Part shown: piece by piece, positions 17,601 to 26,134 of the stretch
How the letters are laid out: each line of letters starts with the position of its first letter
Position numbering within the stretch: position 1 is the first letter of the stretch
Assembly: GCF_010093135.1 (NCBI RefSeq)
Contig: NZ_PDWK01000016.1
Location: 1 to 49,002 of the forward strand
Length of the DNA stretch: 49,002 nt
Reading direction: 5' to 3'
From: Pseudoxanthomonas taiwanensis
GTDB taxonomy: Bacteria; Pseudomonadota; Gammaproteobacteria; Xanthomonadales; Xanthomonadaceae
Position numbers and translations under genes: made by a program
The notes under the pieces: generated by a model
What the model was told of the DNA's origin: nothing
Database searches by the model: none
The model's input: the letters and a program-made list of their open reading frames with translations, nothing else

Positions 17601-17864
17601 CGCTTCCGCCCGATCCTGATGACCTCCTTCGCGTTCATCATGGGCGTGGTGCCGCTGGCCATCTCCACCGGCGCCGGCGCCAACTCCCGCCACGCCATCG
17701 GCACCGGCGTGATCGGCGGCATGCTGTTCGCCACCCTGCTGGGCCTGCTGCTGATCCCGGTGTTCTTCGTCTCCGTCCGCCGCGTCCTCGGCGACAAGAT
17801 GGACGAACCGTCGAAGGAGTACCTGGAGCAGCAGAAGCGCCAGGCCACCGCGATCACCCAGTGA
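14685..17864 (+). CDS. RND multidrug efflux permease (AcrB/MexB type, HAE1)
   Basis: Proton-driven inner-membrane exporter of 1,059 residues with the full HAE1 layout: TM1, a large periplasmic loop, TM2-6, a second loop and TM8-12. The proton-relay residues are present: the Asp pair in GIVVDDAIVVIENVERI and the Lys in GLAAKNAILIVEF. A KFFIHHPVFAWVVAI start is typical of the family. It forms a transcription unit with the adaptor and ends at a strong terminator. No OprM/TolC-type outer-membrane gene follows, so the pump must borrow one encoded elsewhere. Substrates cannot be read from sequence. Confidence 0.96.
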   Translation: MPKFFIHHPVFAWVVAILISLAGVISILGLGVESYPNIAPPQVTVNATYPGADAETVEKAVTQVIEQQLTGIDNLLYFSSSSSSTGRASITLTFQSGTDPDIAQVQVQNKVALATPRLPAEVVDQGVVVAKANAGFLMVVALRSENPNVDRNQLNDIIGSRVLDQIARIPGVGSVQQFGSEYAMNIWLNPEKLQGYGLSATQVLAAVRGQNVQFAAGAIGSDPMPPGQGFTATVSAEGRFSSPEQFGDIILRADRDGTTVRLKDVARIEMGASAYGFDTKFNGQPTGAFAVQLLPGANALNVAEAVRARMDDLSASFPQGVTWFSPYDSTTFVKISIKEVVQTLVEAIILVFLVMLVFLQNFRATIIPTLVIPVALLGTFVGLSIIGFTINQLTLFAMVLAIGIVVDDAIVVIENVERIMAEERLPPLEATVKAMEQITGAVVAITVVLAAVFIPSALQGGAAGEIYKQFALTIAIAMAFSAFLALGFTPALCATMLKQHPPHGEEGHKNAFFRLFDRVYERASRTYVGHVGRAIRHAPRWMAVFAVLAVLCGVLFTRMPGSFLPEEDQGYALAIVQLPPGATLQRTNAVFDQVRERLQQLEGFDSMMQVAGFSFVGQGENVGMAFIRLKHWDERKSTITEFLQQANGALFGIKEATIFVVNLPTVQGLGQFGGFDMWLQDRAGAGHAALTEARNMLLGQAAQNPALTGVRPNTLEDAPQLRLSVDRVQAQAMGLSVNDIYSAVQLMLAPVYVNDFFYEGRIKRVNMRADAPYRTGPEALASFYTPSSQQADADGNPAMIPLSAVVDHDQIISQPPALTRFNGYSAVNIVGSQAPGYSSGEAMAAMERIVTEQLPAGFGYDWSGMSYQEILAGNAATLLLVLSIVVVFLCLAALYESWSIPVAVLLVVPLGALGAVVFSMLRGLPNDIFFKIGLITIIGLAAKNAILIVEFAVLERQHGKTLHDAVVEAARLRFRPILMTSFAFIMGVVPLAISTGAGANSRHAIGTGVIGGMLFATLLGLLLIPVFFVSVRRVLGDKMDEPSKEYLEQQKRQATAITQ

Positions 17865-17898
17865 CGCCCCAGCGCAGGCCTGCCTGCGCGGCCATACA

Positions 17899-17933
17899 GG
17901 AAAGCCCCGGCCTGGTGCCGGGGCTTTCCTTTT
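17899..17933 (+). terminator. rho-independent terminator of the RND unit
   Basis: Perfect 12-bp stem (GGAAAGCCCCGG / CCGGGGCTTTCC) with a 7-base loop, followed by TTTT. It sits 34 bases after the pump stop codon. Confidence 0.9.
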
Positions 17934-17974
17934 CCACCGCGCCTTCCGCCGCCCCCGGGAAACAGCCTTCCGGT

Positions 17975-18035
17975 CCTCTCCCGCCGGGAGAGGGGCTGGG
18001 GCTGCTGCAGGAGCGGCGCAGGCCGCGGCGACGGA
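17975..18035. repeat. REP-like palindromic elements
   Basis: An 8-bp perfect hairpin (CCTCTCCC GCC GGGAGAGG, 17975-17993) is followed by a REP-like sequence (GCAGGAGCGGCGCAGGCCGC, from about 18007). Similar hairpins and GGAGC-type REPs are common between genes in this family and resemble the repeats at 35.1 and 40.7-41.1 kb. Confidence 0.5.
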
Positions 18036-18040
18036 GGATG

Positions 18041-18068
18041 AAAAAAACGCCCCGGCGGGGCCGGGGCG
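18041..18068 (-). terminator. rho-independent terminator of the superoxide dismutase gene
   Basis: Read on the minus strand: perfect 9-bp stem (CGCCCCGGC / GCCGGGGCG) with a CCC loop, followed by seven T. It lies 30 bases beyond the sod stop codon. Confidence 0.9.
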
Positions 18069-18097
18069 CTTCATGGGATCCAGTGGACCCGCGAGGC

Positions 18098-18709
<612 letters not shown>

Positions 18710-18729
18710 GGTCATCTCCTTGATCGTTT

Positions 18730-18761
18730 GCCCGGAACATCCGGGCGCTCCTACAGTGTAG
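18730..18761 (-). promoter_or_regulatory. sod promoter and leader hairpin (candidate)
   Basis: On the minus strand a TACACT -10-like hexamer lies within an 11-bp palindrome (CTACACTGTAG, 18751-18761). It is followed by a perfect 7-bp hairpin (GCCCGGA TGT TCCGGGC, 18730-18746) that would form in the leader just before the ribosome-binding site. No convincing -35 was found, so this is tentative. Confidence 0.35.
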
Positions 18762-18904
18762 GGATCGCACCACGGGCATCCAAGCCGCCGCCGGGGAAAG
18801 CCGCGTTCCGCCGGGTCGCGCCCGCGCGTGGCGTGACCGGCACGTGAAGGAAATGCGCGCCGGGCGCATGCCATTGCGCGCCGGCACGCCGCATACTGCG
18901 GCGC

Positions 18905-19363
18905 ATGTCCTCGCGCCGCCCTCCTTCCCTGTCCCGCGGCCTGCGGTGGCTGGCCGCCCTGCTGCTCGTCGCCGGCCTGGCCTGGCTGCAGCGCCCCGGC
19001 GCGGACGTGCCGGCCACGCCCCCCGCCGCTGGCGACGTGCGCCCTTCCGCCCCGGCGCACGAGGGGCCGGCGCTGCCGGACTTCCTGCCGCCGGAGGCCG
19101 GCCCGGTGGTCGAGCGCATCCTGCGCGGCGGGCCGTTCCCCTACCGCCAGGACGGCGCCGTGTTCGGCAACCGCGAAGGCCGCCTGCCGCCGCGCCCGCG
19201 CGGCCACTACCGCGAGTACACCGTGCCCACGCCGGGGCTGTCGCACCGCGGCGCGCGGCGCATCGTCACCGGCGGCGATCCGCCCACGGAGTGGTACTAC
19301 ACCGCCGACCACTACGAGACCTTCCGCCCCTTCCGGGTCACCGCCACGGAGACGCATCGATGA
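18905..19363 (+). CDS. barnase-type guanyl ribonuclease, secreted or membrane-anchored
   Basis: 152 residues. An N-terminal hydrophobic segment ([16 protein letters not shown], residues about 14-29) can serve as signal peptide or anchor, and a Pro/Ala-rich spacer follows. The last 60 residues match the N1/T1 microbial ribonuclease fold: [10 protein letters not shown] (general base Glu), [10 protein letters not shown] (Arg) and [16 protein letters not shown], whose His matches barnase His102. The gene overlaps the barstar gene by four bases (ATGA), the classic arrangement for a toxic RNase and its inhibitor. The role could be nutrient RNA degradation or antagonism; nothing here decides. Confidence 0.88.
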   Translation: MSSRRPPSLSRGLRWLAALLLVAGLAWLQRPGADVPATPPAAGDVRPSAPAHEGPALPDFLPPEAGPVVERILRGGPFPYRQDGAVFGNREGRLPPRPRGHYREYTVPTPGLSHRGARRIVTGGDPPTEWYYTADHYETFRPFRVTATETHR

Positions 19364-19800
19364 GCCGGCACGGATTCGACCTTGGCCTGGACGATCCGGC
19401 GCAGGCCGGCGTGTACGAGGTGGCGGCCGCCGACCTGCCGCCGCTGGCCGCCGCCGCGCGCGATGCCGGCCTGCTGGTGCGGCACGTGGACCTGGACGGC
19501 TGCGCCGACAAGGCCACCCTGCTGCTGCGCCTGGCCACCACGCTGGACCTGCCGGCCGGCTGGGGCCGCAACTGGGACGGGCTGCTGGACGCGCTGCGCG
19601 ACCTGTCCTGGGCGCCGGCGCCGGGCTACCTGCTGGCCCTGGACGGCCTGGCGAGCCTGCAGGCCGGCAGGCCGAAGGAGCTGGAAACGCTGGTCGGCGT
19701 ACTGGACGAGGCCTCGCGCTGGTGGGCCGAGGCCGGGGTGCCGTTCTGGGCCTTCCTCGCGGCCGACAGCCTGGCACGCGGCCAGGGCCGGCCCAGGTAG
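19360..19800 (+). CDS. barstar-family ribonuclease inhibitor
   Basis: 146-residue cytoplasmic inhibitor of the upstream barnase. The core is [20 protein letters not shown] and [16 protein letters not shown]; the acidic Asp residues of the NWDGLLDAL block plug the RNase active site in the known barnase-barstar complex. The ATG overlaps the barnase stop, which ensures coupled synthesis. The C-terminal half ([11 protein letters not shown]) is ordinary. The gene ends at the border of a degraded gene fragment on the other strand. Confidence 0.88.
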   Translation: MSRHGFDLGLDDPAQAGVYEVAAADLPPLAAAARDAGLLVRHVDLDGCADKATLLLRLATTLDLPAGWGRNWDGLLDALRDLSWAPAPGYLLALDGLASLQAGRPKELETLVGVLDEASRWWAEAGVPFWAFLAADSLARGQGRPR

Positions 19801-20006
19801 TCCGCCAGGCCGCCCATCTGCTGCGCCATCGCCCGGTCCGCCTCCGCCACCGGCGCCTGCCAGGCGCGCTCGGGCGGAACCGGCACGCTGCGCGTGTCCG
19901 CCACGGTGAAGCCCGCCGGCGCGGGATCCAGCACCTTCGCCCCCGCCGCCGCGGGCGCGGCCAGCCAGGCCAGGCGCCGCCACCGCATGCCGGCCCGTCC
20001 CGCCAT
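19801..20006 (-). pseudogene. remnant of an exported SRPBCC-like gene (tentative)
   Basis: On the minus strand, from an ATG at 20006 or 19988, a signal-peptide-like start ([17 protein letters not shown]) is followed by [21 protein letters not shown], which resembles the first strand of polyketide-cyclase/SRPBCC proteins. Within a few residues it passes into [20 protein letters not shown], which resembles the last helix of the same fold. Most of the domain is therefore missing, as if by internal deletion, and the frame has no stop but runs on through the antisense of barstar. This could also be a chance open frame. Confidence 0.35.
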
Positions 20007-20050
20007 CGCCCTGCCCTCCGCTGCTGCCGGCACGGGGCCGGCGGCAAGGC

Positions 20051-21919
20051 TCAGCCTTCCAGCTCCGCCCAGCGGGCGTAGGCGGCGTCCAGCTCGGCCT
20101 GGACCTCGGCCATGCGCTGGCCGTGCGAGGCCACCACGCCCGGGGCCTGCCGGTGGAAGGCCGGATCGGACATGGCCGCGGCCAGGCCCGCCAGCTCCGC
20201 CTCCAGCGCCTCGATCCGCGCCGGCAGCTGCTCCAGCTCGCGCGCATCCTTGTAGCTGAGCTTGCGCCGGGCCGGCCGGGCACCGGCCGCCGGCACCGCC
20301 GCGGCCGGTTTCGGTGCGGACGCGGACCTGGCTGCCGGCGCGGGGCGCCGGCGCTCCCAGTCGCTGTAGCCGCCCACGTACTCGCCCACCCGCCCCTCGC
20401 CTTCCATCACCAACGTAGAGGTCACGACGTTGTCGAGGAAGTCGCGGTCGTGGCTGACCAGCAGCAGGGTGCCGTTGTAGTCGGCCAGCAGGTCTTCCAG
20501 CAGCTCCAGGGTTTCCACGTCCAGGTCGTTGGTCGGCTCGTCCATCACCAGCAGGTTGGATGGCTGCGCGAACAGGCGCGCCAGCAGCAGGCGGTTGCGC
20601 TCGCCGCCGGACAGGCGGGTGATCGGCGCGCGCGCCCGCTCCGGGGTGAACAGGAAGTCCTGCAGGTAGGCCAGCACGTGCTTGCGGCTGCCGTTGATCT
20701 CGACGAAGTCGCGGCCCTCGGCCACGTTCTCCATCGCGTTCCAGTCCTCGCGCAGGGTGGCGCGGTACTGGTCGAAATAGGCGACCTGCAGGTTGGTGCC
20801 CAGCTTCACCTCGCCCGACTGCGGCTGCAGCTGGCCCAGCAGCAGCTTCAGCAGGGTCGTCTTGCCACTGCCGTTGGGGCCGACCAGGCCGATGCGGTCG
20901 CCGCGCAGCACGGTGGTGGAGAAGCCGCGCACCAGCACGCGGTCGCCGTAGGCGAAGTGCAGGTCGCGTGCCTCGATCACCTTGCGCCCGGAGGCCTCGC
21001 CCTGCGCCGCCTCCATGCGCACGTTGCCGGCCAGCTCGCGACGGCGGGCACGCTCCGCGCGCATGGCCTTGAGCCGCCGCACGCGGCCCTCGTCGCGGGT
21101 GCGGCGGGCCTTGATGCCCTGGCGGATCCAGGCTTCCTCCTGCGCCAGCAGCTTGTCGAAGCGCGCGTTCTCCTGCGCCTCGGCGTTGAGCCGCTCCTCG
21201 CGGCGGCGCTCGTAGTTGGCCCAGTCGCCCGGCCAGCTGGTGACCTGGCCGCGGTCGATCTCGACGATGCGGGTGGCCAGGGCGCGCAGGAAGCGGCGGT
21301 CGTGGGTGACGAACACCACGCTGCCGCTCCACTCCTTCAGGAAGCCCTCCAGCCAGTCGATCGCCTCGATGTCCAGGTGGTTGGTCGGCTCGTCCAGCAG
21401 CAGTACGTCGGGCCCGGCGACCAGCGCGCGCGCCAGCAGCACGCGGCGCTTCATGCCGCCGGACAGGCGCCCGAACTCGGCATCGCCGTCCAGCTCCAGC
21501 TTGGTCAGGGGTTCGGACACGCGCTGGTCCAGCGCCCAGCCATCGGCGGCGTCGATCCTGGCCTGCACCTTGCCCATGGCATCGCCATCGAACACGTCGG
21601 CATGGCTCAGCCGGTGGAACTCGGCCAGCCAGTGGCCGAGTTCACCCAGGCCATCGGCGACCACGTCGAACACGCTGCCGGCGGCGCCATGCGGTACCTC
21701 CTGCTCCAGGCGGGTGACGCGCACGCCCTGCTGGACGCGCACTTCGCCGTCGTCCGGCTTCAGTTCGCCGGCCATCAGCTTCATCAGGGTGGATTTGCCG
21801 GCGCCGTTGCGGCCGATCAGGGCGATGCGCTCGCCACTTTCGATCGACAGTTCGGCTTTCTCCAGCAACAACGGGCCGCCGACGCTGTAGTCGACGTTCT
21901 GCAGGGTGATCAAAGGCAT
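20051..21919 (-). CDS. uup: ABC-F ATPase, Uup-like
   Basis: 622-residue soluble protein with two ABC domains and no membrane part. Domain 1 has the Walker A GRNGAGKST, signature LSGGMKRR and Walker B VLLLDEPTNHLD. Domain 2 has GPNGSGKTT, LSGGERNR and LLVMDEPTNDLD. The linker between them is the charged, Arg-rich ABC-F signature region (ENARFDKLLAQEEAWIRQGI onward). The C-terminal coiled coil (about residues 550-622) and an Ala/Pro linker fit Uup, which acts at the ribosome and affects precise excision of transposons. It lies 24 bases beyond the LysR gene on the same strand. Confidence 0.93.
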   Translation of the reverse strand: MPLITLQNVDYSVGGPLLLEKAELSIESGERIALIGRNGAGKSTLMKLMAGELKPDDGEVRVQQGVRVTRLEQEVPHGAAGSVFDVVADGLGELGHWLAEFHRLSHADVFDGDAMGKVQARIDAADGWALDQRVSEPLTKLELDGDAEFGRLSGGMKRRVLLARALVAGPDVLLLDEPTNHLDIEAIDWLEGFLKEWSGSVVFVTHDRRFLRALATRIVEIDRGQVTSWPGDWANYERRREERLNAEAQENARFDKLLAQEEAWIRQGIKARRTRDEGRVRRLKAMRAERARRRELAGNVRMEAAQGEASGRKVIEARDLHFAYGDRVLVRGFSTTVLRGDRIGLVGPNGSGKTTLLKLLLGQLQPQSGEVKLGTNLQVAYFDQYRATLREDWNAMENVAEGRDFVEINGSRKHVLAYLQDFLFTPERARAPITRLSGGERNRLLLARLFAQPSNLLVMDEPTNDLDVETLELLEDLLADYNGTLLLVSHDRDFLDNVVTSTLVMEGEGRVGEYVGGYSDWERRRPAPAARSASAPKPAAAVPAAGARPARRKLSYKDARELEQLPARIEALEAELAGLAAAMSDPAFHRQAPGVVASHGQRMAEVQAELDAAYARWAELEG

Positions 21920-21943
21920 GCGCGCATTGTACGGGAGCCGCGC

Positions 21944-22849
21944 TCAGGCGTCGGCGAACGTGCCCGGATCCAGCGCCAGCAGCCGCCGCAGGCTGGCCGC
22001 CACCGGCCTGCCCGGGTGCCGCAGCACCCACAGCTGCCGCCGCAGCGGCGGCAACGGCGTGGCCAGCACGTGCAGCCGGCCCAGTGCGATGAGATCGGCC
22101 ACCGCGTGCCGCGACAGGCAGGCCAGGCCCAGCCCGGCGACGGCGCCCTGCTTGATCGCCTCGGTACCGCCGAGCTGCAGTACCTCGGCGAACCGGTGCA
22201 GGTGCGGCAGCAGCGCCTGCTCGGCCGCCTCGCGGGTGCCCGAGCCCGGCTCGCGCAGCAACCAGCAGGCACCGCGCAGCCGCGCCATGTCCGCACCGGC
22301 CCGCAGTGCCGCCGCGTGCGGGTGGCGATCGCCGAACACGACGACCAGTTCGTCCTCGCGCCAGGGCGCCACGTCCAGCCCCGGCTCGTGACACGGGCCC
22401 TCGATCAGGCCGATGTCCACCTCCAGCCGCTGCACCGCAGCGGCGACTTCGCGGGTATTGCCGATCACCAGGTCGACCCGGGCCTGGTCGTTGCGCTCGC
22501 GCAGGTCGGCGATGCGCGACGGCATCAGGTAGTTGCCGATGGTAGTGCTGGCGCCGCCCCGCCAGCGCACCGGCGCGGCGGCCTCCCCGGCCCGGCCGTA
22601 GCGGCGCTCGATATCGTCCACGGCCGCCAGCAGCGCCCGTGCCTCGGGCAGCAGCGCCCGGCCGTGGCCGTTGAGCACCAGCCGGCGTCCGACGCGGTCG
22701 AACACGGCCAGCCCGAGCAGGCTCTCCAGCTCGCCCAGGGCCGCACTTACCGCCGACTGCGACAGGCCGATGGCCTCGCCCGCGGCGGTGGTCGTGCCGG
22801 TCTCGGCGACGGCGGAGAAAATCTGCAGCTGGCGCAGGGAGAGATGCAT
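21944..22849 (-). CDS. LysR-family regulator (YeiE-like)
   Basis: 301 residues. The N-terminal winged helix-turn-helix reads LRQLQIFSAVAETGTTTAAG and IGLSQSAVSAALGELESLL, followed by the LysR substrate-binding domain with ALLPEARALLAAVDDIERRY, GACWLLREPGSGTREAAEQA and VAGLGLACLSRHAV. It is transcribed divergently from the yeiH-type transporter with 97 bases between, the arrangement seen for YeiE/YeiH pairs, so it most likely activates that gene. Confidence 0.92.
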   Translation of the reverse strand: MHLSLRQLQIFSAVAETGTTTAAGEAIGLSQSAVSAALGELESLLGLAVFDRVGRRLVLNGHGRALLPEARALLAAVDDIERRYGRAGEAAAPVRWRGGASTTIGNYLMPSRIADLRERNDQARVDLVIGNTREVAAAVQRLEVDIGLIEGPCHEPGLDVAPWREDELVVVFGDRHPHAAALRAGADMARLRGACWLLREPGSGTREAAEQALLPHLHRFAEVLQLGGTEAIKQGAVAGLGLACLSRHAVADLIALGRLHVLATPLPPLRRQLWVLRHPGRPVAASLRRLLALDPGTFADA

Positions 22850-22885
22850 TACTTACCTGAAATATTGTTTATCCATACGAATATT

Positions 22886-22900
22886 ATCTGTTTTACAGAT
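22886..22900. promoter_or_regulatory. LysR-type operator between lysR and yeiH
   Basis: Perfect interrupted dyad ATCTGT TTT ACAGAT in an AT-rich stretch (22850-22905) that contrasts with the surrounding GC-rich DNA. It matches the T-N11-A dyad form used by LysR regulators and lies midway in the divergent spacer. Confidence 0.6.
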
Positions 22901-22946
22901 TATTGGCGCGACGGCAGGATGGGCCATCTCCTCATAACCGTCCGTC

Positions 22947-23993
22947 ATGAACACCGCCCTCCAGGGCCACGCCCCGGCCCACCCACATCGCCTCCCCGGC
23001 CTGCTGTTGACCGCCGCCATCGCCATGCTTTCCCTGTGGCTGGGTACCCTGCCGTGGCTGCAGGCCCATGGCATCAGTGCGCTGACGCTGGCGATCCTGC
23101 TCGGTATCGCCCTGGGCAACACCGCCTACGGCAGGCTGGCGCCGCGCGCGGCGGCAGGCGTGGGCTTCTCCAAGGCGACCCTGCTGCGTGCCGGCATCGT
23201 CCTCTACGGCCTGCGCCTGACCGTGCAGGACATCGGCCAGGTCGGCGTCGCCGGGGTGCTGATCGACGCGCTGGTGCTGTGCTCCACCTTCGCCCTGGCG
23301 TGGTGGCTGGGCACCCGCGTGCTTGGGCTGGAGCGCAACACCGCGCTGCTGATCGGCGCCGGCAGCTCCATCTGCGGCGCCGCGGCGGTGATGGCCGCCG
23401 AGCCGGTGGTCAAGGGCCGCGCCGAGCAGGTTGCCATCGCCGTGGCCACGGTGGTCGTGTTCGGCACCCTGGCGATGTTCCTGTACCCGCTGCTGTACCA
23501 GTGGGGCCTGCATGCCGGCTGGATGCCGCTGGACGAAACCGGCTACGGCGTATTCACCGGCTCCACCGTGCATGAGGTGGCCCAGGTGGTCGCCGCCGGC
23601 CGCGCGGTCAGCCAGCCGGCCGCCGACGCGGCGGTCATCGCCAAGATGGTGCGGGTGATGATGCTGGCGCCGTTCCTGGTGTGCCTGTCGGCACTGCTGG
23701 CGCGCGGCCGCCAGGGCCCGCGCTCCAGGATCGCCGTGCCCTGGTTCGCGTTCGGCTTCATCGGCATGGTCGGCTTCAACTCGCTGCAGTTGCTGCCCGC
23801 CGGGCTGGTCGCCGCCCTGGTCGAGCTGGACACCGCGCTGCTGGCGATGGCGATGGCCGCGCTGGGCCTGACCACCCATGTCTCGGCCCTGCGCCAGGCC
23901 GGTCCGCGGCCGATGCTGCTGGCCGCGCTGCTGGCCGCCTGGCTGCTCGGCGGCGGTCTGCTGATCAACCTCGCGGTACGTGCGCTGTCCTGA
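22947..23993 (+). CDS. yeiH: YeiH/UPF0324-family membrane transporter
   Basis: 348-residue integral membrane protein with about ten hydrophobic helices. The family signature is clear: LTLAILLGIALGNT, FSKATLLRAGIVLYGLRLT, LLIGAGSSICGAAAVMAAEP and FTGSTVHEVAQVVAAG. The family is annotated as putative sulfate exporters, without firm biochemistry for this branch. The divergent LysR gene and shared operator suggest substrate-dependent control. Confidence 0.92.
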   Translation: MNTALQGHAPAHPHRLPGLLLTAAIAMLSLWLGTLPWLQAHGISALTLAILLGIALGNTAYGRLAPRAAAGVGFSKATLLRAGIVLYGLRLTVQDIGQVGVAGVLIDALVLCSTFALAWWLGTRVLGLERNTALLIGAGSSICGAAAVMAAEPVVKGRAEQVAIAVATVVVFGTLAMFLYPLLYQWGLHAGWMPLDETGYGVFTGSTVHEVAQVVAAGRAVSQPAADAAVIAKMVRVMMLAPFLVCLSALLARGRQGPRSRIAVPWFAFGFIGMVGFNSLQLLPAGLVAALVELDTALLAMAMAALGLTTHVSALRQAGPRPMLLAALLAAWLLGGGLLINLAVRALS

Positions 23994-24055
23994 ATCGGGC
24001 GCGCCGCGGCGGCCACCAGGGCGGCACGGCCCGCCGGCATCTGCGAAAATACGGC

Positions 24056-25432
24056 ATGACCGATTTCTCCTCGTTGCCGCTGATCCCGGCCCTCGCACCC
24101 GGCATCGACGCGCTGGGCTATACCGCCATGACCCCGGTGCAGGCACAGAGCCTGCCGCCCATCCTGGACGGGCGCGACGTGATCGCCCAGGCTCCCACCG
24201 GCAGCGGCAAGACCGCCGCCTTCGGCCTGGGCCTGCTGAACCGGCTCGACCCGGCCACCCTGCGTACCCAGGCGCTGGTGCTGTGCCCTACCCGCGAACT
24301 GGCCGACCAGGTCGGCCGGCAGCTGCGCAAACTGGCCACCGGCATCCCCAACCTCAAGCTGCTGGTACTGACCGGCGGCGTGCCGCTGGGCCCGCAGCTG
24401 GCGTCGCTGGAGGCGCACGACCCGCAGGTGGTGGTGGGCACGCCGGGCCGGGTGCAGGAGCTGGCCCGCAAGCGCGTGCTGCACCTGGGCGTGGTCCGCA
24501 CCCTGGTGCTGGACGAGGCCGACCGCATGCTGGACATGGGCTTCGAGGAGCCGGTGCGCGAGATCGCCAACCGCTGCCACGGCCAGCGCCAGACCCTGCT
24601 GTTCTCGGCCACCTTCCCCGATGCGATCCGCGAACTCGCCCGCCAGCTGCTGCGCGATCCGGTGGAGGTCTCGGTGGACGGCGGTGAATCGGCGCCGGAC
24701 ATCGAGCAGCGCTTCTTCGACGTGGATGCGCAGTTCCGGCAGAAGGCCGTGGCCGGCCTGCTGCTGCGCCATCGCCCCGAATCGGCGGTAGTGTTCTGCA
24801 ATACCCGCAAGGACGTGGACGAGGTCGCCGGCTCGCTGCGCCAGTTCGGCTTTTCCGCCCTGGCCCTGCATGGCGACATGGAGCAGCGCGACCGCGACGA
24901 AGGGCTGCTGCAGCTGGCCAACCGCAGCTGCAACGTGCTGGTCGCCAGTGACGTGGCCGCGCGCGGCCTGGACGTGGAGGACCTGGCCGCGGTGGTGAAC
25001 TACGAGCTGCCCACCGACGTGGACGCCTACCGCCACCGCATCGGCCGCACCGGCCGTGCCGGCCGCCGTGGCCTGGCCCTGAGCCTGGTCGCCGGCCGCG
25101 AGAACGCGCGCGCGGAGATGATCGCCGCCGCCCAGGACAGCCCGCCGCCGCGCGAGAACGCCCCGCTGGCCACCGGCCGCCCCGCCCCGCCGGCACGGGC
25201 ACCGATGACCACCCTGCGCATCGACGGCGGCAAGACCGACAAGCTGCGCCCCGGCGACATCCTCGGCGCCCTGACCGGCGAGGCCGGCCTGCCCGGATCG
25301 GCCATCGGCAAGATCGTGATTGCGGCCACCCGCTCCTACGTGGCCATCGCCAACGCACAGGCGGAACGCGCCCTGCAGCGGCTGGAAGCCGGCAGGATCA
25401 AGGGCCGCCGCTTCCGCGTACGCAGGCTCTGA
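24056..25432 (+). CDS. dbpA: ATP-dependent RNA helicase DbpA
   Basis: DEAD-box helicase of 458 residues that acts in assembly of the large ribosomal subunit. Motifs in order: the Q motif (MTPVQAQSLPPIL), motif I (APTGSGKTA), Ia (PTRELADQV), II (VLDEADRML), III (FSATFP), V (VASDVAARGLD) and VI (HRIGRTGRAG). The C-terminal domain (about residues 385-458: KTDKLRPGDILGALTGEAG, GKIVIAATRSYVAIA) is the DbpA RNA-binding domain that recognises 23S rRNA hairpin 92. The ATG at 24056 gives the normal N-terminus. Confidence 0.96.
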   Translation: MTDFSSLPLIPALAPGIDALGYTAMTPVQAQSLPPILDGRDVIAQAPTGSGKTAAFGLGLLNRLDPATLRTQALVLCPTRELADQVGRQLRKLATGIPNLKLLVLTGGVPLGPQLASLEAHDPQVVVGTPGRVQELARKRVLHLGVVRTLVLDEADRMLDMGFEEPVREIANRCHGQRQTLLFSATFPDAIRELARQLLRDPVEVSVDGGESAPDIEQRFFDVDAQFRQKAVAGLLLRHRPESAVVFCNTRKDVDEVAGSLRQFGFSALALHGDMEQRDRDEGLLQLANRSCNVLVASDVAARGLDVEDLAAVVNYELPTDVDAYRHRIGRTGRAGRRGLALSLVAGRENARAEMIAAAQDSPPPRENAPLATGRPAPPARAPMTTLRIDGGKTDKLRPGDILGALTGEAGLPGSAIGKIVIAATRSYVAIANAQAERALQRLEAGRIKGRRFRVRRL

Positions 25433-25540
25433 CCCTGCCTACCGGGGCGCGCGTCGCGCCCCCGGATGCGCCGCGTTGTCCGGACTACGCGCCCCGCGAA
25501 GCACCAACCACGAATCCCGAATCCCGAACCCGATCCCGCC

Positions 25541-26089
25541 TCAGTGCCTCAGCAAGGCCACCAGCGGCGCGTCGATTTCCCAGCGGGCACGGCCACCGAG
25601 GGCCACCAGCTCCATCAGCACCCCCGCCCCGACCACCCGGGCCTGCTGCTGTGCCAGCAGCCGGGCCGCCGCGGCCAGGGTGCCGCCGGTGGCCAGCACG
25701 TCGTCCACCAGCAGCACGCGGGTGCCCGGCGCGACCGCGCCGGCCTGCAGCTGCAGCCGGTCGCTGCCGTATTCCAGCGCGTACTGTTCCTCGACCACCG
25801 GCCCGGGCAGCTTGCCCGGCTTGCGCAGCGGCAGAAAGCCGGCACCCAGCAGCGGCGCCAGCGCGGCGCCGAGGATGAAGCCGCGCGCCTCGATCCCGGC
25901 CACCAGGTCGATCGCCACGCCGCGCCATGGCGCGGCCAGGTCGTCGAGCATCGCGGCCAGGCCGTCGGCATCGGCCAGCAGCGGGCAGATGTCGCGGAAC
26001 ACGATGCCCGGCGAGGGAAAGTCCGGGATCTCGCGGACCAGCGAGGCCCAGGCCGGCTGGGTGGCGGGTTCGGCGATTGTTGCGGACAT
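25541..26089 (-). CDS. apt: adenine phosphoribosyltransferase
   Basis: Salvages adenine to AMP using PRPP. The 182-residue protein carries IPDFPSPGIVFRDICPLLAD, AGIEARGFILGAALA and the PRPP-binding loop VLLVDDVLATGGTL. The ATG at 26089 gives the usual length; an in-frame ATG at 26122 would add an Arg-rich tail. It lies 45 bases downstream of the damaged selO gene on the same strand. The 107 bases between dbpA and apt hold nothing I recognise. Confidence 0.95.
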   Translation of the reverse strand: MSATIAEPATQPAWASLVREIPDFPSPGIVFRDICPLLADADGLAAMLDDLAAPWRGVAIDLVAGIEARGFILGAALAPLLGAGFLPLRKPGKLPGPVVEEQYALEYGSDRLQLQAGAVAPGTRVLLVDDVLATGGTLAAAARLLAQQQARVVGAGVLMELVALGGRARWEIDAPLVALLRH

Positions 26090-26134
26090 CGGGGAAGCTC
26101 TCCGGACGGACGGGATGCGCAAACGGTAACGCCG

